Assembly: GCA_034440635.1 (NCBI GenBank)
Contig: JAOTON010001140.1
Location: 62,001-126,000 of the forward strand
From: Lepas anatifera
Lineage: Eukaryota; Arthropoda; Thecostraca; Lepadidae
DNA: 64,000 nt
Direction of reading: 5' to 3'
The notes below the pieces were generated by a model that had not been told where the DNA came from, ran no database searches, and was given only the letters and a program-made list of their open reading frames with translations. Below are positions 35,101-50,100 of this stretch, piece after piece; within the stretch, counting starts at the first letter, position 1, and each line of letters begins with the position of its first letter. The position numbers were made by a program, and so were the translations under genes.

Positions 35101-38100
35101 TGACTTGCTGTTACAAGCGTGACCCTCTGCGGCAAGCGACACCCTATATGTGACCGTCAGGGTCCCCGAGGGGCAGAAGAACACTCTTTAATCAGGTGGG
35201 TCAGCTGTTTTCAACAGGGCCCTCTGTGACAAGCATGACCAGCACATCATTCCGTGGTCGGCAGGGCCCAATGCAGTCAGAAGAGCCTTCTGTCTGCCAC
35301 CGAGAAACCGAGAATGCTCTCTGTGCCAGCGGGGATGCTGTGACAAGTAGGGCCCTCTACGGTCAGCAGGTCCTTTGGGACCAGGAGTCTCCTCGTTATC
35401 AATAGGGCAATCTTAGGTCAACAGGGATCTCTGTAACTAACAGATCTTTCGGTCGCAGTCAGGGCCATGTCTTGCCAGCATGCTTTTTTGTCGGACAGGG
35501 CGATACCCCCGGTGACCATAAGAGGACTCTGTATCGTAAATATATATATTTGGAACTGAACGCACAGTCTATAAAAAGGGCACTCCGGGACCAACAGGTC
35601 TTTCCGTGTCCAGTAAGGCCTGCCATATTCTTGTGGAAGGTCATGAGGTGACCTGAGGTCTAATCGGGAAGTCGCTGGGCCCCCCTGCATCCAGGCGGGT
35701 AACCATCCATGACGGTCTTTGACTGCTGTGAGTGGGACTGGTAGGACCCTTAAATCCATTAGGATCTAAATCTGCCAGTTAGCGATCCCCTGGAGAAAGC
35801 CGGAATGTGTACAAGTGTACACTGTGAACGACTTGGAGTTCACTTTGGTCAGTCGAGGGTCCTATGTGGCTGCCATAGCACAGCGAAGACAGGCCAACGG
35901 CCAAAATCTGGTTATAGCTAGTTATAGTTCCTGCAAAAATTCAGGTGGATGCCGTTGAGGGAGACACAAACACATTTTTCCGAGTTGATCGCTGATGTGG
36001 AGTACCCCTAAACTGGGCCTTTGCTTGGGGCCGTATTCTGATGCCGGAGTACATAAGAATGGGCGCACGCACGTCGATATTTTATTCTGATTTCCAGCCT
36101 GCACCCACACTGCGCAGGTGGGGTCAAATCAGCATTGTGATCGTAGTGCGCACATTAGATCAGTATGCTGATATTCTGCGTAGACTAGGTCGGTACTGGT
36201 CCCTGTGCATCCCGGGTACGCTTGTCCAACGTCGAGCGTGGCTACGCACGGAAGGTCAAAATACCACATTGGAATACGGCAAGTTGCTTGTCTCAGTCAA
36301 GTCTTAGGAGGGCATTATATTAGAATATAGCCTTAGAAGGGTTTACAATAACTGGGGTCTTGAAGTAAGCCAAGGTCCATGAACTTAAGTAATAGATCCT
36401 TCGTGGCTGGCTAGCTCAGATTGAAGGGATCTGGGATCACTGCTCTGACCTAGTGGTTTATTAGACCCTTATGGCTAGTTAAGGCCCTGTGTGCTAATCA
36501 TCATCATATAAGCAAAATCAGTAGTCCATGTAACCATCATGGGGCTTCCCAAAGTGTATCGGGATTTGATCTGACATGTCCTGTAGAAACCTAATCCCCA
36601 ATGACAAACATAGGCTCATTGAACGAGACGGGCCTATTCTAAACATTCGTTGGTCTTCTTCAAACTGTTTAAGGCTTCTGAAGATAATTTTGATCACTGA
36701 TTGGGGAGAAAATAGTCCCCATGCAGTCTCCCCGGGTCCCAAAGTGTCTTTACTAACCGTGGGTTCCAGTGCACAATAAAATAAACGCCAAAGAGATACA
36801 TTCACTTTTTACCACTCCTGAGATGTATTTTAGATCCATTCAAAGCCATGATCTTTCCTCATTTTTTAAAAAAAATATGAAACTAATTACCTCTTTGACC
36901 CTCCGGTTTTTCGGGCGGCAAGAAAACACGGCGACGCGAAGCACCGCCGTACTTGGCACACCTTATTCTTGATCGATTCCGCAAGAATCCCCAAAAAATT
37001 TTGGCTTGGGTCATCTCAGGTCAGGTCATCAGTGCAGGTTAAGTGACCTTACCTAAAAAATGTTGAAGGTGGTATAAGTAGGAAATGGGTGAATCTATCG
37101 GATTGAAACTTATAGCACATAATGGCCCCACCGAGTTCTCCTAGAAGTTCCGGGATTTTTCATATCGATGACATAAGGTCAAATACGGACCATGACCTCT
37201 CCATTGGAAATACAGAGGAAAACAGAAAATGGTTTGTATTTGTGTAGATAAAGGTGACAATACCTTCATATTCTCCAAATCGAAGTATCTTAGGTCCCTT
37301 TTTAGGTTCATGTTGCAATTTTGAGAGATCATCCGAAGCTACTTAAGCAGTTTTGAGACTTAGGTCAATAACTTTGCATGAAATGATGATACAACTTTCA
37401 TGTTTATACCATTGCGTTTGGATTGCTATTGCCAGTCGATTGATAGGCATATGGAATATGCTAAGTCAAAAGTGACCTTGACCTGACCTGAAGTCAGGTG
37501 ATTTGTGTTTTGACCTAGTATGCTCATATTATACATCATTCGATTCGCCGTGACGAGAGAGAGCGAACAGTGTCTACAAAATTATTATAACTCAACGCTG
37601 TCAGACGCTAGACTTTGCTAAAAATGCCAACTTCTTTGACCTGCCATGACCTCAATGTTGACCTGAGCCAAAAGTGACTGATACAGTGTCTTCGTGAATT
37701 TGTATGAGCTATCCACCAGGATTCGCGTTTTTCGCTATCCTGCATAGGGGACGAGTTCGAGAGGGGGTGTTCAAACACCCCCCACCAGGGCGAAGGTGAC
37801 TCGGAGGCCCACCGGGGCGCAGGTTAACTGATTCAGTTCACAAAAATGCTTTAAATGGGTAAAGAACATAAAATTTGGCGCCCCCAGCCGGCCTAAAAAT
37901 GGCGCCCCCTGGCCATGAAAGTGGCGCCCCCAGCGCTGCGGCCCCCTATCGAAAATTCCTGGATCCGCCCCTGGCTCAAAGAAGTCTAGAATGCACTGAA
38001 AACAGAGCAAGGTCATAGTGAGAACGTCCAAAGAAATGTAAACTTAGTTTTTGGGATTAAGGCCATTCAAGGTCATTGACCTATGACGTTACAATATGGC

Positions 38101-41100
38101 ATATTCCCTTTAATTACACCATAACTAGTACCATAGCAACTGTTGGACGGGAAATGAACATTGACCTTTACCCATGACATTTTAATTTGACCTGTGACAT
38201 TGACCTTTACATACAGTTAGCTTAACTATGACGTTGTAACATAACACGCGCATTGACGGGGGTCTGAGCCACCTTCAGATTGACGAGGGGGCGGGTACCC
38301 GCCCCCTAAGATCTCGAGAACCACGGTAGGTAGCAAAAAACGGTAAGCGGCGTTGGGTAGCCCATCCGCTTCTCAATCGAAAATATTCGAACTATTTTTT
38401 TTCAGGTCACATTTAAGGTCACCAGAGGTCAAAAACATGCCGTCACATGCCGTCAAAGGGATAACATGTAAATTAACTTTTTCGGCCATTACATCTGAAC
38501 AAGTAAAGATAGAGCAAAACGACTTAAACTCTATGAATCCTCGCAGCAAGCCGAATCGAATGATATATGATTTGACCTTGCTAGGTCAAATCAAATATTT
38601 GACCTGACCTGAGGTCAGGTCGGGGTCAAATTATATAAAATGCATATCATTAGAACCGCAAAGCCAATGCGAGTCTAATGAAGCTAAAATAAACGCTCTA
38701 TCACCATCTGCTACTGAGTTATTCAGTAAAAACCATATTTCCCATGTATTACCAATGGAGAGTTCATGCTTCGTACCTGACCTTAGGTCATCAATATCAA
38801 AAATACCGGAACATATTTTAGAGAACTCGGTGAGCCCATTATGTGATATAAGTTTCAATTGGATAAGTTCATCCTGCTCCGACTTATGCTATCTTAAACT
38901 TTTTTTGAGGTCGGGTCACTTGACCTGTACTGGTGACCTGACCTGAGATGACCTATCCTTAAAATTTTCACAGAAGTTGCAAAAATGATGAGGGAAAAGG
39001 TATACCAAGTACGGTGGCACTGCGCGCCGCCGTTTTTCTGCTGTCTCCGAAAAACCCGAGGGGGGCGGGTGCCCGCCCCCGTCAATGCGCGTGATAATAT
39101 ACGTCATACTGGGTAACGCCATGCGACCGGAAGCACCGGACCAATGGCTTTGAGAATGCTGGTATGGCCTTGAAATGTGACCTTGACCTTCATGAGGGGT
39201 GAAATTGACATATAATTTTGTTTTATATGGCGCTATAACGTTGCCAGTTGGTCTTTGATGCACGCGAACTGGTGCAACCGCGCGACTGCAGTGATCTCAA
39301 AATAAAGTGTTTAACTTTGAAAGTCTTTAATTACAAAATTGGGGCCAATTTTCAATGTTATTTGACCAATCGACGTGCCATTAAATATTCTCAAAAGTAG
39401 CGAAATAGCGTTTTTTGGCCACGAAGGGTTCTCCGGTCACCTAGAAAAAGTAGGTGGGGGCCTCCGAGGCTCCCCTCCAGTGTGCTTTTTAACACTGGCT
39501 GGTATGAGGCCCCGGGCCACCTTTACTGGCAGGAGGGTTACCCATCCCCTTACGATCTCAGTAACCATGCTTGGAAGGGGACATGGAAAGCAGTGTTCCA
39601 TTGCTTGCCTCGATCTCTACCGAAAATGCTTCGACAAAAAAGTAGGAACTCAAATTAGCTATCGAGCTCAGAAAACGCTTCGATAAGGCGGTCGCGAGAA
39701 AAGGAACATTGAAGATTCACAAGTTCGTACCGGTTAAATTGAAGACCGTTTTTGTCCATGAGATCTCGAATGATGAGGGACAGAAGCTTCGAGTTTCAAA
39801 TTGAATCTGTTAAGTTCAATGGCACCATGTGATGGAGTCATTCTTCCGATCCGTGGGTCAGATCTTAAATAAAGCAGCATGTCTTAATCTTATATGTTCG
39901 AAAAGCAGTTGTCGGCGTGGACGCTATGCGGCTTTTTGTTTGTGATGTGTGCTTTCTAATATAAACTGAACTGGGATACATGCAAATTTTTATGGTATGG
40001 TTAGAAAAAGAAAACTATCTAAAACAAACCTAAGACAACAGTAATACTCGGCTTGTGACGCATAATCCTCCCACTACATTTTCCAGCAAATGCATCAGTG
40101 TCGGAATTGTTCCGAATGTTGCGGTAATACGTTCAGTCTTTTTCGGAACGGCTCAAATTTTTATGTTAGCAATAGTAGCCTCCACACCACATTTAGTTCA
40201 TTCGCAATGTCACTGAAGCGCAGTCATGCTCAGTTCTCCCCTTCCCGTTACCCACTTCCAACCGGACGCGTCTATGCGGCGTGCCGACTGCAGGTTGAGT
40301 GGCCGGCGACGGTGTTGGGCTTGGTCTGCGGTGCTCGTTACTGATTTTGCTCTGTAGTCTCCATTCTTTTTATTGGCGTTATAACAGATAACAGATAACA
40401 GATTTATTCGAAGATGATATCTGTATATATCTGTATATATTATATGTAGTTTAAGCAATGCTCTTTCACATTTCTATTGTTCAGACTTTTGTAATTATTT
40501 TCATGTAACCTCTTGAAGGAATACCTTTAATTTAAATGGCTAAAAACTCGAGCAAAAAGTCCGATGCACGCGCCCGATGCTGGATTGCCCGAGGCTATAA
40601 CTCCAAAACCATTATCCGGACGAGGCTAAAAATACCGCAGTCGTTTTCAGCGCCACTGAGAACCCTAGTCCCAAATTTTCATGAAAATCTGAGATATGAG
40701 GGTGTTATTTCAACCCATCGATTTGTCGATTTGTCGTGGAATGCCCCACCTGGGTCACATGACCTATCTGACGCAAAAAGTTTCGTCATCCTGGGAATTT
40801 TGTAGAAAACGACTGAAGACCCGAGGTGCGAAACAATTGAAGACTTGAGTAATTATTTTATACTCCACTTTTAGGGTAAACTAATTCATTTTGTAGTTTT
40901 TATAGGCTATGTAAAATTAATTCAAATTCAAATACAGGAGAACATACATTTTTATTACAAAAACAATTACTTTAAAAACTTAAAATAGCTTTTGAAATCA
41001 TCAAGATGAAGAGCAGGTTCCAGCCTTTTAACGGTACCGTTAACGCATTTCAATAAAAGTTGAGTGGCCTCCAAAAATTTTGCCGAAGATGCAAAAATAA

Positions 41101-44100
41101 TTGATAGTTTCGTAATCAATATTTTTCAAATAGCAAGAAACTACAATAATTTTTTGCGTATCTTCCTTTAACACATAGGTTTTAACTCTTGGCTCACCGA
41201 GGGGCATCGATGGCCCCCAAGGTTTTTTTCGGGATAGCAGAAAACGACGAGGCGCAGCTCCGCGGTTGCGGGCTCTATCTCTCACTCCTTAATTTTTTTC
41301 ACCAACCCTGAAATTTTTAGCCCAGGTCACACAAGGACAGGTCAGCCGGCGACGACAACCAAAGTCACCTCATTTCAAATTTTGAGCTCTACCATAGCTA
41401 CATTTCTAAGCCGATCGATTTGAAACTTTCTACAGTTCATGACCCTCCAGGGTCTGCACAATGTATATCCTATATTTTTCGATTTCTTGACCAGAGGACA
41501 GGTCACGAGGTGACCTGGCCCATTGGAAAAGCATGGGGAAAAGCTGTCTTATGATCTAAGTCACAAAAATGATAACAAATGATCAATTGCTCACAAAAGC
41601 GTTTTTGAATACCATTTCACGGATCCCGGGTGATATTTGACCTTTGAACTAGCTGAGGTCATCACTGGTCACCAGGGATCAAAAACAGTGCATTTTTACG
41701 ATAACTTTTGACCTCATTAAGCTAGAGTACTGAAATAAACGTCATCGTGTATGTTTCGTCACTGGCTTTCATTTATTTATTTATCTTTTTATTACAGTTG
41801 ACGAGCAACAGGTTAACGTGCGTCACCCAATTACAGCTCATCTCGTTTATAACACCACACATGCCTAGCTCGTCAGTTGTTTAACATACTTTTTTTACTT
41901 GGGATTTAAAAGCAGAGGGAGAATCGTGAAAGAGGTCAGATTGAGGCTGGGAGTGAACAAATATGTTTGTGTTTTTCGCGGCTCGGCAAAACAACCCGCT
42001 CTCTACCCTTGCAAATGGAATGTGTAACAAACTATTTTCCGATGCTCTCGTATTCCTAGTTGGGATGTGTAAGGGGAAACATCCGAGTAGATAGGCGCAG
42101 TCAAAATTTTCAGTTAAAATTTTATGGACGAATAGAATATCGTATTGGACCCGTCTACTCGCCAGGCTCGATACCTTGAAGTGAACAAGAAGTTCCGAAT
42201 AGGACAGATATTCTGAAGGCCGAGAGGAGTGTGCGTGTGAGGCTAACCAGATGAGAAACTTATGCTGAATTTTGTCTAATCTTTCTAGTTGAGTTTTTGA
42301 GACACCACCCCAAATGACGCATCCATATTCTAAAAGGGACCGAATGTTTCCAAAATAGGCTGCAATTATTGGATCGCACTTAAGTCGACCGGGGACTCGA
42401 CTTGCCTGAAAAGATCTTTCCTATTCCTATTTCTAACATTTTGTTTGCCTTTCTAACAGTAAAATTTATATGATCAACAAATTTTAATTTTGAGTCAAGC
42501 CAGACACCGAGATCCCTTATCGTTGTAACTTTTTCGAGGGGTAAATTTTGAATTTCATATGCTGTCTCAATTGGGCACCGTCTTAATGTAATGGTGAAAT
42601 GTTTGCATTTATTAGGGTTTAGTTGAAGTTTCCAATCTTCTGACCAATTACTAGGGTGGGGTGATAATGACATCAAAATGACAAAAATCAGAGTAGCATT
42701 TTACAAACCTGGGTGCTGATTCTTTGGTATATTTGGGAAGGAAAACTCTTATTGACCTAAGTTCTAATATTAATTTAAAATCCTGGCACCTTGGCTTGAA
42801 GTTTTTACTTTTTTGTCCTCCAGACCAGTGCAGTTCAGTACACCATCGGGACAAACTGAGGGATGTAACTTTGTAAATGCACTGGGGATGCAACTTCTGA
42901 GAAGGAGCCTTGTTTCGTACTCTTAAGAGCACGGGCGTCGCCACGAATTTTCGAGTGTAGGGGGGGCGAAGCCAAAGTGGGGGAGGCAGGACCAGTGGTG
43001 CTGGGACACAGGGGGCAGGGCGGGAGAGGAAACACTTTTTAAAGGGCGCCTGGCACGGTTCAGATGGCCTACGAGAGAAAACGTGGGAATGCAAACACAT
43101 GGTTGGGGTTGCAAAACCCTGCATTTTCTTAACCTATGTACGGCTGTCGTTGCGTTCTTGCAACAAAAACATGCCTTGGTATACTTGGTCTTCATGGAGA
43201 GGGAGTGAATTCCGGATAAAAAAATCTAGCACGAGCCAACGCACGCACCATTGCTGCGCACGAGACATGAGACCGAACATATTTCCAGAATCGATCATCA
43301 GTCATTGTTGGAAGCTGGGAGAAGGGAATGGTGATTTCTCTTTTACGGCCAATATCTACGGTAGGTAGTAAATGGGTTAAGTGACCAAAGTTACGAGCCT
43401 GACAAACTCCTCATACCGACAATAAGCTTTAAATTCCCACACCTTTTAAACGAATGGCACATAATTTTCAAGATTAAGCTATTATGAGGTCATTTTGAGC
43501 ATGACAACTTTTCTACAAGTGGAAATAACGACTTCAAATAAGCTTGATTGACGCTGGTTTTCAGATGGGGATCAGGAGTGGGAGGAAGGCCGAGCCGCCA
43601 CCGCCCAGTTGGGCACCTCCGACTCAGCCGCACCTTCTGACTCCGAGTCAGAAGCCTCTTACGTCCAGGAAGCCCGCTAAAAGAGCGCCTGTCCCCGTGG
43701 CTAAGAATGAGTATGACCAGAGTGTCGCCTTCCCGTCGATGCACATGTTCCGCCCCGCCAAAAAGTTGCCCTCTCTGTCTAGCACGGTTGGGATGCTACG
43801 AGACTACAGCTGCTGACACGCTTCCCTGCGTAAGCTTCGAGACCCTGGTACACTGGCTGGTTAAGCTGAACCAGGAGGTCCTCCTCGGTAGTCAAGACAT
43901 GAGAAGGACGGACGAAAAAACAGGAAGAGCGTGGAGCGATACAAGGAGCTTGTTTCGGAGAAGGATAAGCTCTAGGACATCATCGAGGAGGACGAGACAA
44001 AGAGGAAGGAGAAGCAGCAGGAGTGGGGGTGAGCATGGCCAATATGAAGGAAATCTACTTGGTGGACATGAGGAGTGACAGGAAGATGGAGTGCGATGAC

Positions 44101-47100
44101 TCAGTGGATCCAGTATGGTACCCGATGGTCATGAAGAAGAGGCGGCAGAAGGAAGTGGGGGAGAGAAACAGGGAGGACATGTCTAGGCAGATTCAATTCA
44201 GGCCGCTCTCTGGGATAGAAGAACTCTTGGATGAAGAAGGGGATGTGAAGTCCAGTGAGAGTGGTAGGAGTGGTAACAGTGACGATGAAGGTGATATCAT
44301 TTCTGAAGATGTTGAAAAGGAAAGGAACGTAGAAGTTATCGATGATACGAACCAGTTAGGGAAAAAACGGGGTTTACAGAGAAGATTGATGACCAGGATG
44401 ACCCCATGCCTCCCACATACAGGCATGTGAGGCTCAGTGAAAGAAAGGTAAGGGATAAGGGGTAAGGGTCTACACACCTCTAGCGAATCGGAGTGGTGAG
44501 GGGCTCTTGCTTACTGAATCGGTGAAAGCTGTCCTAGAGGTGGCCAACTCTTGAATTGGCAGGACCTGGAAGGTCCCAGGAGAGGATGCCCAAAACTTTG
44601 ACGTGGACACGATGCCCCACGTGAAAAACAGGGAGATGTTGAACATGCTGGAGGCCCAGTCCTTGGACCTACTGGTGGACAGGATGGCGCAGGACAAAGT
44701 GGAAGGGAGAACCCTCACCCACTACACCGACTTAAGTACCAAGAAGTGCAGGGATGTCTCATGGTGCTGCTCAGCGAGCGTATGGAACGGCAAGTGCTGG
44801 ACTACGGAATGTTCTAATGAGAACTGAATGTTCCCTTGAGAACTTGACACTCTGAGAAGAAGAAGAGATGTGATCCCTGCCTGATGCACAATGTAAAGCT
44901 AGAGGAGTTCAATAAATGTGGAAACATGATCATTTACTTCAGCGTTTATTGGCTAGCTGACCACTCTACCACAGTGTCCAGTTGCATGCTAACCTCAGTT
45001 TGCCACAAAACTTTGGTCCAAGGTGCCAGGGTTTTAAAATTAAGTTAGAGAGCTCAAACTTCACAATGTTTATGTATATATACAAAGATCATTTAACCAG
45101 GTTTGTGGGAAATTCTAAAAAAATGCGATTATCACCCCACCCTAAATTACAAAGAGTGTTCAGGTCCTCCTGAAGTTGGTTCGAGTCTTCTGGGGAACAG
45201 ATTTTGTTAACAATTTTGACGTCGTCTGCGAATATTAGACAGTTAGAGTTAATTCTCATCGGTAGATCGTTGCCCTACTCACAGCCCTACTCGATGCGCC
45301 CTTTAGGCAGCAAAAGAACACTTTCGAAACACGTGCAAGCGGGTTAAAAAGGATAGTTTCAACGCTTTTGCCTCCAAATTCAACCGCTTCACTCCCACCA
45401 CCCAAGTTTGGAAAACCATCACAGCTTTCTCTGCGAAGCGACCACCCCGTGGACCCTTCCCTCAACTAAAAATAGCTGGCCAACCCATCACCGAACCTAA
45501 GGAAGTCATGGATAAATTTGCTGATCACTACGCCAGTGTCGCAGCTAATAATTCATACAGCCAGCGCTCCAAAGCCAGGCAGAATGGTGCAAAAGCACAC
45601 ATTCATCAATTATGGTAATCGAGAGTACTATAACGTACCATTCACAATGACCGAGCTAAATTACGCCATTAGCAAGTGCGGAAACACTGCAGTGGGCCCT
45701 GACGAAATTCACTACTCTTTCTTCAGGCACCTCAGCCAAACAGCACTAAAGTACCTGCTTTCGGCCATTAACAACATGTTTCTTAGCGACTCTTTCCCCA
45801 CATCGTGGCGAGAGAGTATTATCATTCCCCTTCCAAAACCTGGCAAAGAAAAAAACTGACCCAAAAGGATATCGCCCAATTTCGCTTACTAGCTGTGCTA
45901 GCAAGCTTGTCGAGCGCATGGTAAACGTTAGACTTCACGAGATCCTCGAAAAGAAACTTGATGCTATGCAATCAGGCTTCCGGCGCGGGCGAGCCACCAC
46001 TGACAATTTGGTGAAACTGGTCAGTGATATCCAGAATGGCTTCTACAAAAAGCAAGTAACAATAGCTGCATTCCTAGACAATAAATCGGCGTTTGATCGC
46101 GTACAAAAAGACGCCCTCTTGTATAAATTAAGCAAGCTAGGAGTTCGCGGCCACCTTGCAAAATTCATTGAAAACTTCCTCAAGGACCGAAATTTCAAAG
46201 TCCGTTGTGGCACCACATACTCCTACCTGGCAACCCGAGACCAAGGCACACCCCAGGGTAGCGTTCTGTCCCCCACCCTCTTTCTAGTAATGATCAATGA
46301 TCTCTTCGCCAAAAAGCTACCGCCTGGAATAAATTACTCCCTTTTTGCGGACGATGTCGCTATTTGGAAATTCACTGCAATAGATACCAGGCGGTATAAT
46401 GAGCCAGAATTTCAACATGCAACTACGCAGTTGCAGGATAGCTTAAACGACATCGATAATTGGTGTAGTTTAATGGGTCTATCACTCTCGGCGGAAAAAT
46501 CATCAGTCGTTGTCTTTGCCAGAGCGCATTCCAGACACGACCCTCCACGGCTCCAAATCTCGGGTAAACCTATCGAATGCACCAATAGCTTCAAATTCTT
46601 GGGCGTCACCCTAGATTCCCGATTGAGTTTCAATGAGCATATCACCAAAGTCGTCTCTAGCTGTCAAAAGCGAGTCAACATTCTCCGCATGCTCGGCGGC
46701 ACAGAGTATGGCGGGGATCGAAAGACCCTGCTTATGCTCTACAAGTCCCTGATACGGTCCATTCTCGAATATAATTCGTTCGTTTTTGACTCGACGAACA
46801 AGACCAATAAACTAAAGCTAGAGCGAGTCCAAAATGCCAGTATCCGGGCAGCCACAGGCGCGCTCTCAGAATCCCCCATCACCAGCCTGCTAACTGATAG
46901 CGGGCTATGCCCACTGCAGACAAGACGCGACGCCCAGCTTATTTCTTACTATTTTACGGTCCAATCCACCGAAAACCACCCGGCAAAACAATGTTTCGCC
47001 CATCCCAGACGAGCAAATAAAGCCACTCTACAGAAGTGGCCCCCATTTAAACACAGAGTAGCGAAAACCCTAGAAAGCCTTAATCTTGCACTGCCAGCAA

Positions 47101-50100
47101 CAATAGGCAAACCCCCACTCTCCCGCTTCTGGACTCGGAAAGAGCCCAAAGTTGAATTTCTTTTCACTTCCCGTAAAACGGACTTCTCAGAGGAAGAAGT
47201 CTCCCAGAAATTCCTAGAGTTCCGATCTTGTAACGCGGACAAGACTTTTATATTTACAGACGGCTCCAAAATAGGCGAAAAAGTAGGCCTCGGCATCTGG
47301 GGGCAAAATATTTGCCTATAGAAAAGACTTCCGGACAACTGCTCTATCTTCACAGCCGAGGCTGTTGCCATCCTAGATGCATTAGCCATAATCAGAACCC
47401 AAAATATCAACTCAGCCGTCATCTGCTCAGACTCTAAATCTGTCCTGCAGGCCGTCAGTAACGTAGTCAACCCCAGCCACCACGTTATAGCAGATATTCA
47501 GAAAGGTATCGATGATACCCCTGATGTCTCTTTTCTTTGGATCCCGGGCCAGTGCAAAATTCAAGGGAATGAAAAGGCCGATGAGCAGGCAAAAAAGTCC
47601 CTAGAACTTAGAGAGATCGCACCCTTAATGTGGTCTGAAGATGATAGCAAAGCTCTCCTCCAGGACAGTATCCGGAAGCAAATTCAAAATAACTGGACCA
47701 CAAACCACAGCGCACGATGGGCCAGGTCGGCTTCAAAATCGCTTTTTAATCGAGAATCGACTTTTCCGCTTTGCAAACTTTGTTGGCAGTTTTCGACGTA
47801 GAAATGAACGGTGCATGGCGTGGTACTATTGATTTTCATCAGAAATATTATCTTCTTGGTGAAAAACGCTGTCAAAGTCAACATATTCTGTGTTGTTCCG
47901 AGACAGCCTCCCAAGTCTACAAATCGCGGTCCATCTTTCTTCCGCTCCTGCGCCGTATATTATGTTGGTAAGAAGTAAATAACTGCTGGACTTGCTCACA
48001 GCTCTTGTTAACTTATGATCTGGAAGCAAAAAGACGATACATTTGTAAAATGAAACCTACTTTTTGCGCCTTTGGTGGATACAGGTTCAAGGGCATAATT
48101 CATTAACGCTTTTCCAAATATAAATAGAGTTTCAAAAAATGTTCCACGGGTGTCCAGAGGTTTTGTCACGTCATTGGCACCAGAAACATATTGCCATGAT
48201 GGGTGAGCAGTTATTTTTTGCGCATTTTTGCGCCAATTCGAAATATTTGGGTTTTAATGGTGGCATGCGCGCGGCCCACGGGCCCCGCGTCCCATTGAGC
48301 TGCGACGGTTTGCTCTACTACTGCCAAGCACTGGATATGGCTAAAGCTATTTACTTAACATTTCAATTGCTGTGGGTGGAGAAAATAAGTCATTGAATGG
48401 TAACCTCAAATATAAGTCATGGATAGGTTTGTTTCCGGCACTCTGTTTTTGGGAACACACAAAGTGATTAATTAGGACATGATTCCAAGCGTATAGCGCT
48501 GTCTATCAGTACCTATTTCTCACTGAACTTGACCTGTACTGGCTTGTCTTCTTGAGCTTTTCTATGGTTCCTGGGCTTTCTGTCTTCCCTGGCGGGTTCA
48601 GATGACAGGGTTCAAACAAAGGGTGTGTTTGAAAAGTGACCGACGCACACAGGGAGATAAGTCACGGGCGTCTGATTGTGATTGCGCCGTATGGAGAAAC
48701 CTAGAAGTGTCCCCTCTGTTTTTGTCAGACAACTAGGGTCAATGGACAGAACAAATACGATATTCATGGGGTACGTTCGTATATCGTATGCCTTTGCTGG
48801 CAAGTCAGTTTTCTGGCACTGCAGTGGTGTGAGGTTCTCCCAGCGTTGTCGATAACTAGGACACCTGCTTTAAATATTGTGAACTAACCATTTTATCTAA
48901 AGAGGAATCTACCGCTAAGGAACACTTGAGAAAGGAACTGATTGGATGCATCGAGCTGAGTGGTGGTGTAAATAAGGTGACCTTGGAAAACATGCAATAT
49001 TATGTTGACAGCAAAAGAGGTTCTAACTTATCTAGTTCCGAGCTCCACAAATGCAAGGCTGCGCTTCGTGTTTTTCTGACAAAGGCAAAAGCACGTTGGA
49101 ACGAAACAGGACGGCACAAGGAGCGCTTTCTAGCAACAACAAGGCATGGCTTGATTCAGAACTGGAAGGCATATTTATGGGATCTTCTGCCCCTCAAGAG
49201 GCAACGACCTTCGTCATACGGGGACGGCCCGTTCCCGATTTTGACCGACTGAAGTCAGCAGACGCCAAGTGACGTGCAACAGCAAAACTATCCACGCACC
49301 GTGCTGATCAGCTTTTGCATGCAGCGAAAAGGCGATCAAGCTCTGAAGGAAGAAGAGATTTGTCTTACGTATTAAAGGAAGCAACAGTGACACCCTCTCT
49401 CCCCACAAAAGTGCGGAGACTATTGCAACGGTCTGTGTCTAAGCCTCGTATATATAGCAGGGATGAGGCCCTAGCTGTATTTATCGATGCTCGGCACACC
49501 AAATTCACGTGGCAGTATACCCGACTGTCGGCAAAGCAGCAAGGTGGATGTCTATCCCACATACAACATAATCCGGGAAGCCAAAGCTGCTTGTTTACCC
49601 GACAGTATAAATGTGGATCCCAACCGGGCCGAGGTACCTCTGCAGTCTTTGCTGCCGGTCGTGAGCTCTTCTTCTGCTTCTGATCGCCTTTGGAAGAGCT
49701 CAAAACAAGCACCGGCTGGCATCTGATGCTCTAGCTCTCCTGAGTAACGGCATCTCCCTGGAGCTTCCAAGATCAACTCCTTCCACGTCTGCAGCGGTTG
49801 GAGCTCCAAGCATTGATTCGGACATGAGTGATGAGGAATAAGCAGCGCACAATGACCTCAGGTTGGTCCATATCACCTTAAGCGGGGCGTTGATTTAATG
49901 AAAAGCGTTCTCCTTGTAATCATAGAAACAAATACAGGTCCAGGGCCGAATTCTTTATGGCTGACGTTTAATCGTGATATCACAAGTAGTATTTTGCTGA
50001 CGAAGCTCGTTTGGTAGCATTCACGCTTGAGAGAATGAGATAAGTAATATTGATATCATTATTTTCCATAAAACGCCTACAACGCAATCACTAAGTCTAA

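Larger units (their letters stand above)
22258..37973. mobile_element. 15.7-kb hAT-like insertion carrying a satellite
   Basis: The left end CAGGGGCGGATCCAGG (22,258-22,273) and the inverted right end (37,958-37,973) are identical over 16 bp. The flanks are an exact 8-bp duplication GCTCAAAG (22,250-22,257 and 37,974-37,981). Host sequence on both sides is AGGTCA-rich, as expected if one repeat was split. Subterminal GGCGCCCCC words occur at both ends. Inside lie the ~103-bp satellite, a later Penelope insertion (6.5 kb) and another AGGTCA-rich copy. No hAT transposase frame is seen. Without the Penelope part it would be ~9.2 kb, large for a non-autonomous hAT. A chance 8-bp match is the main alternative. 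Confidence 0.7.
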
